Of a DNA stretch of 8,423 nucleotides, positions 1 to 7,439 are shown in pieces. Source of the stretch: Paracoccaceae bacterium. Lineage in GTDB: Bacteria > Pseudomonadota > Alphaproteobacteria > Rhodobacterales > Rhodobacteraceae. Under the pieces are notes generated by a model. The model saw nothing but the letters and a program-made list of their open reading frames with translations. It did not search any database and was not told the DNA's origin. Made by a program: the position numbers and the translations under genes. Position 1 is the stretch's first letter. Each line of letters begins with the position of its first letter. The DNA is taken from positions 1 to 8,423 of the forward strand of contig RFZH01000096.1 of NCBI GenBank assembly GCA_009920815.1. The letters are read 5' to 3'.

Positions 1-18
1 GGCACCCGATCGGGTGCC
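1..18 (-). terminator. Palindromic terminator stem after ftsH
   Basis: GGCACCCGATCGGGTGCC is a perfect 18-bp palindrome. As RNA it folds into a 7-bp GC-rich stem with a GATC loop. It lies 6 nt past the ftsH stop codon, where a rho-independent terminator for the operon would be expected. On the plus strand it is followed by TTTGGTTT, and on the minus strand it is preceded by AAACCAAA, so it could work in both directions. The T-run needed on the minus strand would lie outside the window, so the call is incomplete. Confidence 0.6.
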
Positions 19-24
19 TTTGGT

Positions 25-1926
25 TTAGCTCGGTTCAGGGGCCAAATCTGGTCCGCTGGGCTTTGCTTTGGCCTTTGTCTTGGGAATTGCGGTGATGGAT
101 GGCGCACTGCCCTCATCATCATCGCTGGATCCATTTGGCGGATCACCTGCCATGACACGTTTGATTTCATCACCCGTCAGGGTTTCATATTCCAACAAAC
201 CTTGTGCCAAGCGTTCCCACTCGTCTTTCTTTTCGGTCAGAATGGCATAGGCACGTTCATAGGCATCTTGAATGAAACGCTTTACTTCTTCCTCAATCAA
301 CTCTTTCGTCGACGCAGACACCGACAAACCAGCCGTGTTGCCTTGATATCCTTCATGCGCCTCAGAGTAATCGATGTTGCCAACTTTGTCGGACATACCC
401 CAGCGCAATACCATCGCACGCGCTAGGCCAGACGCCTGTTGGATATCGCCCGCTGGACCATTGGACACGTTCTCTGGTCCATACTTCATGATCTCAGCCG
501 CCTTACCCGCCATAGTCATAGCAAGCTTTTCTTCACATTCGGACTTGTGCCAGTTCAGGCGATCAATTTCAGGCAACGATACAACCATACCCAGTGCGCC
601 ACCGCGCGGAATGATTGTGGCCTTATAAACCGGATCACACTGTGGCAACGATAGACCAACGACGGCATGCCCTGCTTCGTGATACGCGGTTTTTTCTTTT
701 TGGTCCTGAGTTAGCACCATTGACCGGCGCTCTGCGCCCATCATCACCTTGTCTTTGGCGTTTTCGAAATCAACCATTGTGACAACAGATCGTCCCACAC
801 GCGCGGCCATCAAGGCGGCCTCGTTCACTAGGTTCGCCAGATCGGCCCCCGAAAACCCGGGTGTGCCGCGCGCAATCAAACGCAGATCAACATCTGGACC
901 CAAGGGAGTTTTGCGTGCATGAACGTTCAAGATTTTTTCACGGCCTTTGATATCCGGGTTTGGCACAGTGACCTGGCGGTCAAATCGGCCCGGACGCAAT
1001 AGAGCCGGATCAAGGACGTCACGACGGTTTGTTGCGGCGATAATGATCACGCCTTCGTTTGCTTCAAACCCATCCATTTCAACCAGCAACTGGTTCAATG
1101 TCTGTTCACGTTCGTCGTTTCCGCCGCCATAACCTGCACCACGGTGGCGACCAACGGCGTCGATTTCGTCGATGAACACGATACATGGTGCATTTTTCTT
1201 AGCTTGCTCAAACATGTCGCGTACACGGCTTGCGCCAACACCCACGAACATTTCCACAAAGTCAGAGCCCGAGATGGTAAAGAACGGCACACCAGCTTCG
1301 CCCGCAATGGCGCGCGCCAACAAGGTTTTACCAGTACCCGGAGGGCCCACTAACAAGGCGCCTTTAGGGATCTTGCCACCGAGGCGGCTAAATTTCTGTG
1401 GGTTACGCAGAAATTCTACGATTTCCTCTAGCTCTTCTTTGGCCTCATCAATCCCTGCAACATCGTCAAATGTGACGCGACCTTGTTTTTCGGTCAAAAG
1501 CTTGGCTTTGGATTTGCCAAAACCCATTGCGCCACCTTTTCCACCACCCTGCATGCGGTTCATGAAATATATCCACACACCGATCAAAAGCAGGAATGGG
1601 AAGATCGTCATAAAGAAAGATTGTAAACCAGACTGTTCCTGTGCTTCGGCGCGAATGGCAACCTTATTGGCGATCAAAAATTCAGTCACATTTGAATCCA
1701 AAGGACGAATTGTGACATATTCGCGTTTATCACTGCCGATGAATTTTACCTGCTCGCCATCTAGGGTGACCGCTGTGACGTCACCCTGTTCGACCGACGC
1801 GACGAAATCAGAATAGCTGATTTCACGGCTTTGCATAGATGAACCACCGCCACTAAAGACGTTAAACAACACGACGATGACCAAGAATAAGACCACCCAA
1901 AACGCGATATTACGATTGTTGCCCAA
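25..1926 (-). CDS. ftsH: ATP-dependent zinc metalloprotease FtsH
   Basis: FtsH is a membrane-anchored AAA+ protease (hexameric in the family) that degrades misassembled membrane proteins and short-lived regulators. The 633-residue product is full length. It has a first membrane helix (about 8-24), a periplasmic stretch, and a second helix (about 104-122). The AAA domain carries Walker A GPPGTGKT (194-201), pore-loop MFVGVG (226-231), Walker B VFIDEID (250-256) and a second region of homology ending GRFDR (313-317, arginine fingers). The peptidase domain has the HEAGH zinc site (416-420), with Asp494 in GPAGDI as likely third ligand. The tail is charged and Lys/Pro-rich. The start codon is TTG: MGNNRN matches the usual N-terminus, and a strong TTAGGAGAG ribosome-binding site sits just upstream. 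It is the last gene of the operon seen here, 77 nt after tilS, and is followed by a palindromic terminator stem. Confidence 0.97.
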   Translation of the reverse strand: MGNNRNIAFWVVLFLVIVVLFNVFSGGGSSMQSREISYSDFVASVEQGDVTAVTLDGEQVKFIGSDKREYVTIRPLDSNVTEFLIANKVAIRAEAQEQSGLQSFFMTIFPFLLLIGVWIYFMNRMQGGGKGGAMGFGKSKAKLLTEKQGRVTFDDVAGIDEAKEELEEIVEFLRNPQKFSRLGGKIPKGALLVGPPGTGKTLLARAIAGEAGVPFFTISGSDFVEMFVGVGASRVRDMFEQAKKNAPCIVFIDEIDAVGRHRGAGYGGGNDEREQTLNQLLVEMDGFEANEGVIIIAATNRRDVLDPALLRPGRFDRQVTVPNPDIKGREKILNVHARKTPLGPDVDLRLIARGTPGFSGADLANLVNEAALMAARVGRSVVTMVDFENAKDKVMMGAERRSMVLTQDQKEKTAYHEAGHAVVGLSLPQCDPVYKATIIPRGGALGMVVSLPEIDRLNWHKSECEEKLAMTMAGKAAEIMKYGPENVSNGPAGDIQQASGLARAMVLRWGMSDKVGNIDYSEAHEGYQGNTAGLSVSASTKELIEEEVKRFIQDAYERAYAILTEKKDEWERLAQGLLEYETLTGDEIKRVMAGDPPNGSSDDDEGSAPSITAIPKTKAKAKPSGPDLAPEPS

Positions 1927-1929
1927 GGA

Positions 1930-1940
1930 AACTCTCCTAA
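1930..1940 (-). promoter_or_regulatory. Strong Shine-Dalgarno for ftsH TTG start
   Basis: Read on the minus strand, TTAGGAGAG comes just before TTTCC and then the TTG start codon. It is the clearest ribosome-binding site in the window. It supports starting ftsH at the TTG at 1926 rather than at any downstream ATG. Confidence 0.7.
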
Positions 1941-1955
1941 CCTAGCTAGAGCCTA

Positions 1956-1968
1956 TGTGTATCACACA
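1956..1968. repeat. Small inverted repeat in the tilS-ftsH gap
   Basis: TGTGT-ATC-ACACA has perfect 5-bp arms around a 3-bp centre. It lies about 30 nt upstream of the ftsH start. Its size and shape would suit a dimeric repressor's operator in an ftsH promoter region, but I could not pick a convincing -35/-10 pair beside it. A 13-bp palindrome can also occur by chance. No terminator-like hairpin is seen in this gap, so read-through from tilS is plausible. Confidence 0.3.
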
Positions 1969-2004
1969 AGCGTTTCCACATAAATAGACAATGGATCAGC
2001 AGGT

Positions 2005-3255
2005 TCAATGGCCTTTTAGAAATTCTCTAAACTTTGGGCGTAAATCGCGCAAATAAGCAGCATCTTTTTCAATTAAACTAGGCGCTGCCAATAATTTGTC
2101 ATTTTGAAAGATAGCAGGCTGCGCCCATAAAGCACGCGACGGAAATAATTTTTTACAAGCTGGATCCAACTGTGCGACACCTTTTTCACCAAGGCAGCCA
2201 ACCTGTGCTTCTGATGTGTCGTTTTGAATGCGCCAAATATTATCCCAAACTGTTCCCATGAGCATTGCAACAGTCTCGGCACACCGCGCATATTCGCGGA
2301 CCACACAAATTTTACCGCGGCTGCGGAACATTAGAGCCCCCATCAAAGTTTGTGCGTGCCCTGTTTGCACTTGACCTAGGCATTTGGTCAGGGTGTCATA
2401 CCGCGGCCGAAATGGCACGTTTGACGTCCACATGATCGCCGCTGAAATCAGGCGCGTCTGGATGTCACGTTCCAAGGTCCAAAAGTCTGTTTCTCTAAAA
2501 GCAAGACCAATAGGCGTTTGTTCACCGATTGCATCAAACGCGACTTGCGCAGCATGTTGCAAAACCTTTTGCGCATGTGCCATATGGTGGGCCATCAACG
2601 CAAATTTTTCGGCAGAAATCCCGGCTTTTTCCAATTCAGGAAGCAGTGCGCGTATGGCAACACGATCATACTGTGTATTCTCATTAGATGGATCATCAAC
2701 CCAATCGATCGCATGAGCGCGGAGATAGGTCCGCAATTCCTGTCGTCGGAATGCCAAGAGAGGACGCGCCACAGTCAAACCATTATGTTGCGTCATTCTA
2801 GGTTGCATCGCGGCCAACCCATCGACCCCTGAACCGCGTTTAATGCGCATAAGAACCGTTTCGGCCTGGTCATCCAGTGTATGGCCGGTCAAAATCGTTG
2901 CGTTTTCCCCCAGATGCCCATTGATCAAATCATATCGCGCCTGACGCGCTTCGTTTTGTGTATTGCCGGTCCCATCCCATCCGGTCCAAACCAAGGTGTG
3001 ATGATCAAAACCATAAGATTTTGCGCGCGATTTTACAAAATCAGCCTCTCCCGCACTTGCTGGGCGCAGACGATGATCGACAGTAATCACTGACACCTTT
3101 GTCGCCGGCGAATGCTGTTGTTGCCAAGACGCGATCAGCGCCATCAGTGCCATGCTATCGCTTCCGCCCGACACAGCAAGACAAAGCGGTTCCGGCACTT
3201 TGTCAAAAACGGCGACCATCGCCGCGGCAAAACGTTCATTTAAGTCTTTTGTCAC
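2005..3255 (-). CDS. tilS: tRNA(Ile)-lysidine synthetase TilS
   Basis: TilS ligates lysine to C34 of the CAU-anticodon tRNA-Ile, using ATP, so that it reads AUA codons. It is cytoplasmic and usually essential. The product is 416 residues from the start chosen here. It shows the PP-loop SGGSDS (29-34), TVDHRLRP, and GHTLDDQAETVLMR with GSGVDGLA (124-148). The WVDDPSNEN segment near 180 is also typical of the family. The C-terminal part ends with a plausible substrate-binding region (WAQPAIFQNDKLLAAP). Two GTG starts are possible, at 3261 and 3255. The one at 3255 is preferred because AGGG lies 5 nt upstream of it and it gives a GTGA 4-nt overlap with the cpoB stop, whereas the 3261 GTG abuts the AGG with no spacing. 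No frame damage is seen. Confidence 0.95.
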   Translation of the reverse strand: MTKDLNERFAAAMVAVFDKVPEPLCLAVSGGSDSMALMALIASWQQQHSPATKVSVITVDHRLRPASAGEADFVKSRAKSYGFDHHTLVWTGWDGTGNTQNEARQARYDLINGHLGENATILTGHTLDDQAETVLMRIKRGSGVDGLAAMQPRMTQHNGLTVARPLLAFRRQELRTYLRAHAIDWVDDPSNENTQYDRVAIRALLPELEKAGISAEKFALMAHHMAHAQKVLQHAAQVAFDAIGEQTPIGLAFRETDFWTLERDIQTRLISAAIMWTSNVPFRPRYDTLTKCLGQVQTGHAQTLMGALMFRSRGKICVVREYARCAETVAMLMGTVWDNIWRIQNDTSEAQVGCLGEKGVAQLDPACKKLFPSRALWAQPAIFQNDKLLAAPSLIEKDAAYLRDLRPKFREFLKGH

Positions 3256-4061
3256 TGACACCCTAATGTGGTCATGCGTGCCTCAGCTTGGGCAACAAAA
3301 TCATTTCCTGGAAACCGAATTGCCACTTGGCTAAGCGTTTGACAACCCGCATCCGTTTGCCCCAACTCGCCCAACGCATCACCTAAACGGTAGAGTGTTT
3401 CGGGGGCGACCTCGGACACGGGATAGGTCGAAAACCCCTCAAGATAGGCCCGAGCACTTGATTTATGGTCACTCAGGGCAGCAAAGGCATTTCCCCGGAT
3501 CAACATCGCTTGAGGCGTAAGTGGGCTGTCTGGATATGTCTGAGTAAAGCGCGCCATCATTTCTGCGCTGTCTTGATATTTACCATCTTCAAACGCACGT
3601 TTTGCGTTATCAAAATCCACTTTTTCGCCAATGGCCAATTCGGGGCCATTGGTTTCCGGTTGGGGCACAGAGGGCAAAGCAATCTCTTCGCCCCCTAAGG
3701 TAGTTGTTTCCCCCAATTTTGAAATATCACCGCCCTCTAACTCAACCAACCGAAATTCAAGATCACCAATACGATTTGTACCATCCGTGACGATGCGGTT
3801 GACGCGATATTCCAACTTCTCGGTTGCCGCTGTCAAATCGCGCACCTGCGCTTCGAGCGCGTTCACACGATCAATGACAGATCCATTGCCAGCAACTGCA
3901 TTAGGGGATTGGGTGGTGGAAAGCTCTCGTTTTAAGCGCTGCATTTCGACATACAAAATGTTCAAATCCTGCCGAATGTCTGCCAAGCTTTGCGCCCGAT
4001 CCTGAGCGTGCGCCGCAATCGGTACGCTTAGCAATAGCAAAATGCCCAAAAAGATACGCAT
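3252..4061 (-). CDS. cpoB: Tol-Pal system protein CpoB (YbgF)
   Basis: CpoB is a periplasmic protein that binds TolA and, in E. coli, coordinates outer-membrane constriction with PBP1B activity at division. From the ATG chosen here it has 269 residues. A signal peptide ends in AHA-Q (about 19/20). A heptad-like coiled-coil region (about 25-110) would drive trimerisation, and is followed by an acidic/proline linker. A TPR-type domain (about 148-266) follows, with repeats built around AKRAFEDGKYQDSAEMMARF and LYRLGDALGELGQTDAG. Cys240 and Cys268 may form a disulfide. An in-frame GTG at 4070 would add three residues (MGG). The ATG at 4061 gives the cleaner signal peptide and has GGTGGGTGGG directly before it. 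It lies 14 nt after pal and overlaps the tilS start by 4 nt. Confidence 0.93.
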   Translation of the reverse strand: MRIFLGILLLLSVPIAAHAQDRAQSLADIRQDLNILYVEMQRLKRELSTTQSPNAVAGNGSVIDRVNALEAQVRDLTAATEKLEYRVNRIVTDGTNRIGDLEFRLVELEGGDISKLGETTTLGGEEIALPSVPQPETNGPELAIGEKVDFDNAKRAFEDGKYQDSAEMMARFTQTYPDSPLTPQAMLIRGNAFAALSDHKSSARAYLEGFSTYPVSEVAPETLYRLGDALGELGQTDAGCQTLSQVAIRFPGNDFVAQAEARMTTLGCQ

Positions 4062-4075
4062 CCCACCCACCGTTC

Positions 4076-4582
4076 TTAGAAATTGACGTTATTTAGAACC
4101 GATACTGCACGACGGTTCAATGAATAACATGACTCTGCGCTACACAATTCTGCAGGACGTTCTTTGCCATAGCTGACGGTCTGCAAACGATCTCCTGAGA
4201 CACCGCGCGACGTCAAGAATTCGCGGACAGCATTTGCGCGACGCGCACCTAGGGCAAGGTTATATTCGCGGGTGCCCTGTTCATCTGCGTGGCCTTCGAT
4301 TGTCATCGAATATTCAGAGTTTGCGATCAACCAATCTGCCTGCGCTTGAAGTGTCGCCTGCGCGGCACCATCGACCGTGGCTTGATCAACCGCAAAATAT
4401 ACGCGATCCCCCACAGTTTGTTGAAAATATGCAGGCGATGCTGGATCACTGGCGGACCCCGCTTCATAACCGCTGCCAGTGGTGCCGGCGCTGCCGTCTA
4501 AGTACGACCCGGGTTTGTTGTTCGAACACGCCGCCAACGCCAGGGCGGAGATGATTAAGACTACTCGATATCTATTTTTCAT
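4076..4582 (-). CDS. pal: Peptidoglycan-associated lipoprotein Pal
   Basis: Pal is the outer-membrane lipoprotein of the Tol-Pal system. It binds peptidoglycan or TolB in turn and is concentrated at the septum by the TolQRA motor. The product has 168 residues. The lipobox LALAAC puts the lipidated cysteine at position 19. A short Gly/Ser-rich linker leads into an OmpA-like domain (about 58-165). This carries VYFAVDQATV, the peptidoglycan-binding stretch GHADEQGTREYN (97-108), LGARRA and a closing NRRAV. Cys147 and Cys152 are close enough to form a disulfide. It lies 58 nt downstream of the broken tolB, the widest gap inside the tol genes, so it may depend on its own promoter or on read-through. 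Its frame is intact. Confidence 0.97.
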   Translation of the reverse strand: MKNRYRVVLIISALALAACSNNKPGSYLDGSAGTTGSGYEAGSASDPASPAYFQQTVGDRVYFAVDQATVDGAAQATLQAQADWLIANSEYSMTIEGHADEQGTREYNLALGARRANAVREFLTSRGVSGDRLQTVSYGKERPAELCSAESCYSLNRRAVSVLNNVNF

Positions 4583-4606
4583 GATTTTATCCCATGTTTC
4601 TTTTCA

Positions 4607-4634
4607 TTTGTACCATAGTTCAGACTCTATGCAA
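4607..4634 (-). promoter_or_regulatory. Possible weak promoter for pal
   Basis: On the minus strand, TTGCAT (4634-4629) and TACAAA (4612-4607) are separated by 16 nt and lie just upstream of pal. They match the sigma-70 consensus at about 3 of 6 and 4 of 6 positions. The gap is the only place inside tolQ-cpoB with room for a promoter. The match is weak and could be chance. Confidence 0.22.
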
Positions 4635-4640
4635 ATGGCG

Positions 4641-5874
4641 CTATTTTCCCAACGGTGACCAGGCAGGATCAGATCCGCCCGAAGCCGTTGGCACCGGCTT
4701 AAGGTTGCGACCTGAAATATCAACGGAATACAGATTTGCTTTGCCGGTGACACCTTGGGTTTCGCGGGTGAACATAATGACGCGGCCGTTAGGGGACCAT
4801 GTTGGGCCCTCGTCCAAAAATGATGCTGTCAGCAAACGTTCCTCGGAACCATCTGTGCGCATGACACCAATGTGGAAACGTCCTTTGCTTTGTTTGGTAA
4901 ATGCGATCATGTCGCCACGTGGTGACCATACGGGCGTGCCATAGCGACCATCACCAAAACTGATCCGTTTGGCAGCACCGCCATTTGCAGACATGATGTA
5001 CAATTGCTGCGATCCAGATCGGTCACTTTCAAAAACAATTTGACTGCCATCAGGAGAAAAGCTTGGCGCAGTTTCAATCGATGCGTCGCTGGTCAAACGT
5101 CTGCTTTGCCCCGAGGCGAGGGTCATAGAATAAATATCTGTGTTCCCGCCTTGTTCAAGTGAATAAACACGCCGATCCTACATCCATCACATAAATACGT
5201 GGGAAACCAGTTTCATAGCTTGTGTAAAGCACACGATCCCCCGTCGGCGAAAAACGTGGTGCAAGTACGATATCATCGGCGCCTGTCAAATAGGTCACGT
5301 TCGCACCGTCATAATCCATGATTGCCAATCTTTTTCGGCGCTGCCCCTTTGATCCTGACTCAGCGACAAAGACGACGCGGCTATCAAAATATCCGCTTTC
5401 GCCTGTTATGCGGCTGTAAACAACATCGGCGACCTTATGTGCAATACGGCGCCACCCGTCTTTCGTACCTGAAAACTTAAGCCCTGCACCCAATTCTTGG
5501 TTCGCGAAAACATCATAAACACGAAATTTTACTGTTACAGACCCTCCTTCAACGGAAACGGCACCCGCCAACAAAGCTTGTGCATTGATTGCTTTCCAGT
5601 CAGCATATTGGATGGGCGAAGCAAAGCTGGTGATCCCACTGATGAATGCACTTTGGGGAATTTCGCGGAATAATCCGGTGCCAACCAAATCTTGGGAAAT
5701 GACTGTCACAAGGTCCTCTGCCAGTTGATTGGCAGCAGAGTTTTCAGCAACAAAATAGGGTGCAGCAAAAGGTAAAGGTTCAATCACGCCGTTTTTGATT
5801 TCAATCCGCAAGGGCGCAGCATGTGCCACAGTGGCGGTAATCCAAAACATTGTTAAAATCAAAAATCGGAACAT
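4641..5874 (-). pseudogene. tolB: TolB, frameshifted with an internal deletion
   Basis: TolB is the periplasmic beta-propeller protein that connects TolA and Pal. The 5' ORF (5874-5155, 239 residues) has a signal peptide ending AHA-A (about 19), the TolB N-terminal domain and the first propeller strands, through YVMDVGS. It then runs out of frame into ACLFT and a TGA. The remainder continues in another frame from about 5171 (RVYSLEQGGNTDIYS) to the TAG at 4641, ending DPAWSPLGK as TolB does. Later blades repeat an xPx(F/W)SPxG box every 43-44 residues (APSFSPDG, TPVWSPRG, GPTWSPNG). Across the break the spacing is about 64 residues instead of about 87, and one box is absent. So about 23 residues plus the frame are lost. 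The first in-frame ATG of the 3' part (5126) has no obvious ribosome-binding site, and that part has no signal peptide, so it is unlikely to work alone. The ATG overlaps the tolA stop (TAATG). A sequencing or assembly error is the main alternative. Confidence 0.85.
5168..5180 (-). other. Frameshift/deletion junction in tolB
   Basis: On the minus strand the codons for DVGS (ending TCG, 5175-5173) are followed by a single G (5172) and then CGT GTT TAT in the frame that continues TolB. The net change is one extra base relative to intact phase, so the lost length should be 3n+2. With about 23 residues missing from the blade periodicity, 68 or 71 bp fits best. No homopolymer or slippery heptamer is present that would suggest a simple basecall slip or programmed frameshifting. 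Confidence 0.7.
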
Positions 5875-6965
5875 TATCTTGTCCTCATCTCTTCTGGGTT
5901 AAAGGTAATTTCGATATCCCGCCAATGATCGTATTTTTCAACGGGAAGTTTATAGCCATCCTTTTGACAGCGTAAAATCGCGCGTCTAGCGGCTTGGAAC
6001 GCAGTTTTCGTTGCATTTTCTGAACCGCCCACGCTGGCCAACAACTTAAGGCTGTTGCTGTCGACCTTGCCATCACGGTCCAAAGACATCGCAACTGTGA
6101 CCGTCACATTCGCCGCCTCTGATCCAACATCAACCACCCAACACGCTTGAACTGAGATCCGAAATGCGTCTGTTTCGCCCGATGTCATGGGCGGCCCCGA
6201 TGGTGCAGACGGCGCGGCTTCCATGGCTTGGGCCAATGCGTCTTGGACCGATGATGTATCGACAGTTTCTTGTTCTGCCGCTTGCGTTGGTTGAGGCTTT
6301 GCAACCTCACTTTCAGGCGGGCGTGCCCGTGGTCGTGGCGAAGACGACGGCGCGCCTGATGGACGCTCTTTTGCCTCGGTTATGATCTCTGTGGTCGCAG
6401 CCTCAGGAGCTTTTGCGACTTGTACTTGCTTCTCGGTTTTTTGACCAGTGTCAGCCAAAGAAACACTTTCTTGGGTTTGCTCGTCGACGATCGCGTCTTC
6501 CTCCGGTGGGGCGACTGCCTCTGGTGCGACACGATCCGCAGGACGCGGGGCAGCGGTTGGCGCGGTCACCGGCAAATCCGTTGTCGTTGGTTGCGGCGGC
6601 TTTGGTTGATCTGGAATGACCGTCACGATTTCGGGCTGATCCAAAGGCTCTGGCGGTTGAGGTCGCGTCACCTCGACATTTTGATCTGGTCGCGCAGGTG
6701 GTGCAACACTCTCTGTGGTCTGGTCTATCGCACTTGACACTTCAGGCGCCGCTTCCGACACATCCGTCGGCAATAACACTTGTGCGGATGTATCAACCAA
6801 AGGAGCCTGATATGCTTCGTTGATCGCGTCAAATTCAGCGCTGGAGATAACCGACACGTTCGCAACCTCGAAAGGAATTGGTTCTGGCCGGAACATGCCG
6901 CCAAAAAGCGCCCAAAAGATCAAACCTGCATGCGCGCCGCCAGAGATATAATGGCCGATGTGCAT
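5874..6965 (-). CDS. tolA: TolA, energy-transducing envelope-spanning protein
   Basis: TolA is anchored in the inner membrane, receives energy from TolQR and reaches across the periplasm to TolB/Pal. The product has 363 residues. A single N-terminal membrane helix (about 6-24) begins YISGGAHAGLIFW, with a His in the position typical of TolA/TonB proteins. The long middle region (about 30-260) is Pro/Ala/Glu/Thr-rich and probably extended. The C-terminal domain (about 265-357) starts FRISVQACW and ends DIEITFNP, with Cys275 and Cys333 a likely disulfide pair. The start lies 8 nt after the tolR stop, with only a weak ribosome-binding site (GAAAAACGCG), which suggests coupling to tolR. The stop TAA shares one base with the tolB ATG. 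The middle region is poorly conserved in the family, so identification rests on both ends and context. Confidence 0.93.
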   Translation of the reverse strand: MHIGHYISGGAHAGLIFWALFGGMFRPEPIPFEVANVSVISSAEFDAINEAYQAPLVDTSAQVLLPTDVSEAAPEVSSAIDQTTESVAPPARPDQNVEVTRPQPPEPLDQPEIVTVIPDQPKPPQPTTTDLPVTAPTAAPRPADRVAPEAVAPPEEDAIVDEQTQESVSLADTGQKTEKQVQVAKAPEAATTEIITEAKERPSGAPSSSPRPRARPPESEVAKPQPTQAAEQETVDTSSVQDALAQAMEAAPSAPSGPPMTSGETDAFRISVQACWVVDVGSEAANVTVTVAMSLDRDGKVDSNSLKLLASVGGSENATKTAFQAARRAILRCQKDGYKLPVEKYDHWRDIEITFNPEEMRTR

Positions 6966-6973
6966 CGCGTTTT

Positions 6974-7438
6974 TCAGCCACCCTGCCCAGTCAAAGTTGG
7001 CCCGCCAACATCTGTTACAAGGCCAATATTGGAAAATCCGCCCGCATTCAGTGCACCCATGATTTGAACAACATCCTCATAACGGATTGCACCATCGGCA
7101 CGCAAAAAAACCTTGTCGCTACTGCGCTCTGCGGCAATGGCTCGCAATTTCCCAATCAATTCCTCACGTGCCACAAGCGTGTTTTGAATTGCAATTCCGC
7201 CATCTGCAGTCATTGAAATTGTCAACGGCTCTTCTTGTTCCGATGCCAAAGCATTGGCCGCCGTTTTTGGCAGCTGGACTGGAACGCCAACAGTCAACAT
7301 TGGGGCAGCCACCATAAAAATGATCAACAAGACCAACATAACATCGACAAAAGGCGTCACGTTGATTTCTGCCATTGGCTGGGCCCGGCGACGACGTCGA
7401 CCCTTTTTAGGTTGTGATTTTGCAATCGCCGCGCCCAT
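6974..7438 (-). CDS. tolR: TolR, ExbD/TolR-family motor protein
   Basis: TolR works with TolQ to convert the proton gradient into movement of TolA. The product has 154 residues. A basic cytoplasmic start (KKGRRRRRAQ, 11-20) is followed by EINVTPFVDVMLVLLIIFMV (24-43), the single membrane helix. Asp32 is in the position of the conserved proton-carrying aspartate. The periplasmic domain (about 48-146) includes VQLPKTAA, VFLRAD and a closing NIGLVTD. ATG is 1 nt past the tolQ stop (TAACATG), so translation is probably coupled to tolQ. No ribosome-binding site of note is present. Length and motifs are those of an intact family member. ExbD is the alternative family name, but the neighbours decide for TolR. 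Confidence 0.97.
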   Translation of the reverse strand: MGAAIAKSQPKKGRRRRRAQPMAEINVTPFVDVMLVLLIIFMVAAPMLTVGVPVQLPKTAANALASEQEEPLTISMTADGGIAIQNTLVAREELIGKLRAIAAERSSDKVFLRADGAIRYEDVVQIMGALNAGGFSNIGLVTDVGGPTLTGQGG

Positions 7439-7439
7439 G

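Noticed and set aside
1172..1816. A 214-codon plus-strand ORF opposite ftsH
   Set aside because: It lies wholly antisense to the well-conserved FtsH coding sequence and its translation is low-complexity Ser/Pro-rich with no recognisable domain. It is a shadow frame.
4641..5126. The 161-codon ORF as an independent beta-propeller gene
   Set aside because: Homology to TolB continues upstream of its ATG in the same frame (RVYSLEQGGNTDIYS). It has no clear ribosome-binding site and no signal peptide, so it is the tail of tolB.
5155..5180. Programmed ribosomal frameshifting in tolB
   Set aside because: There is no slippery sequence, and a shift would not restore the roughly 23 missing blade residues.
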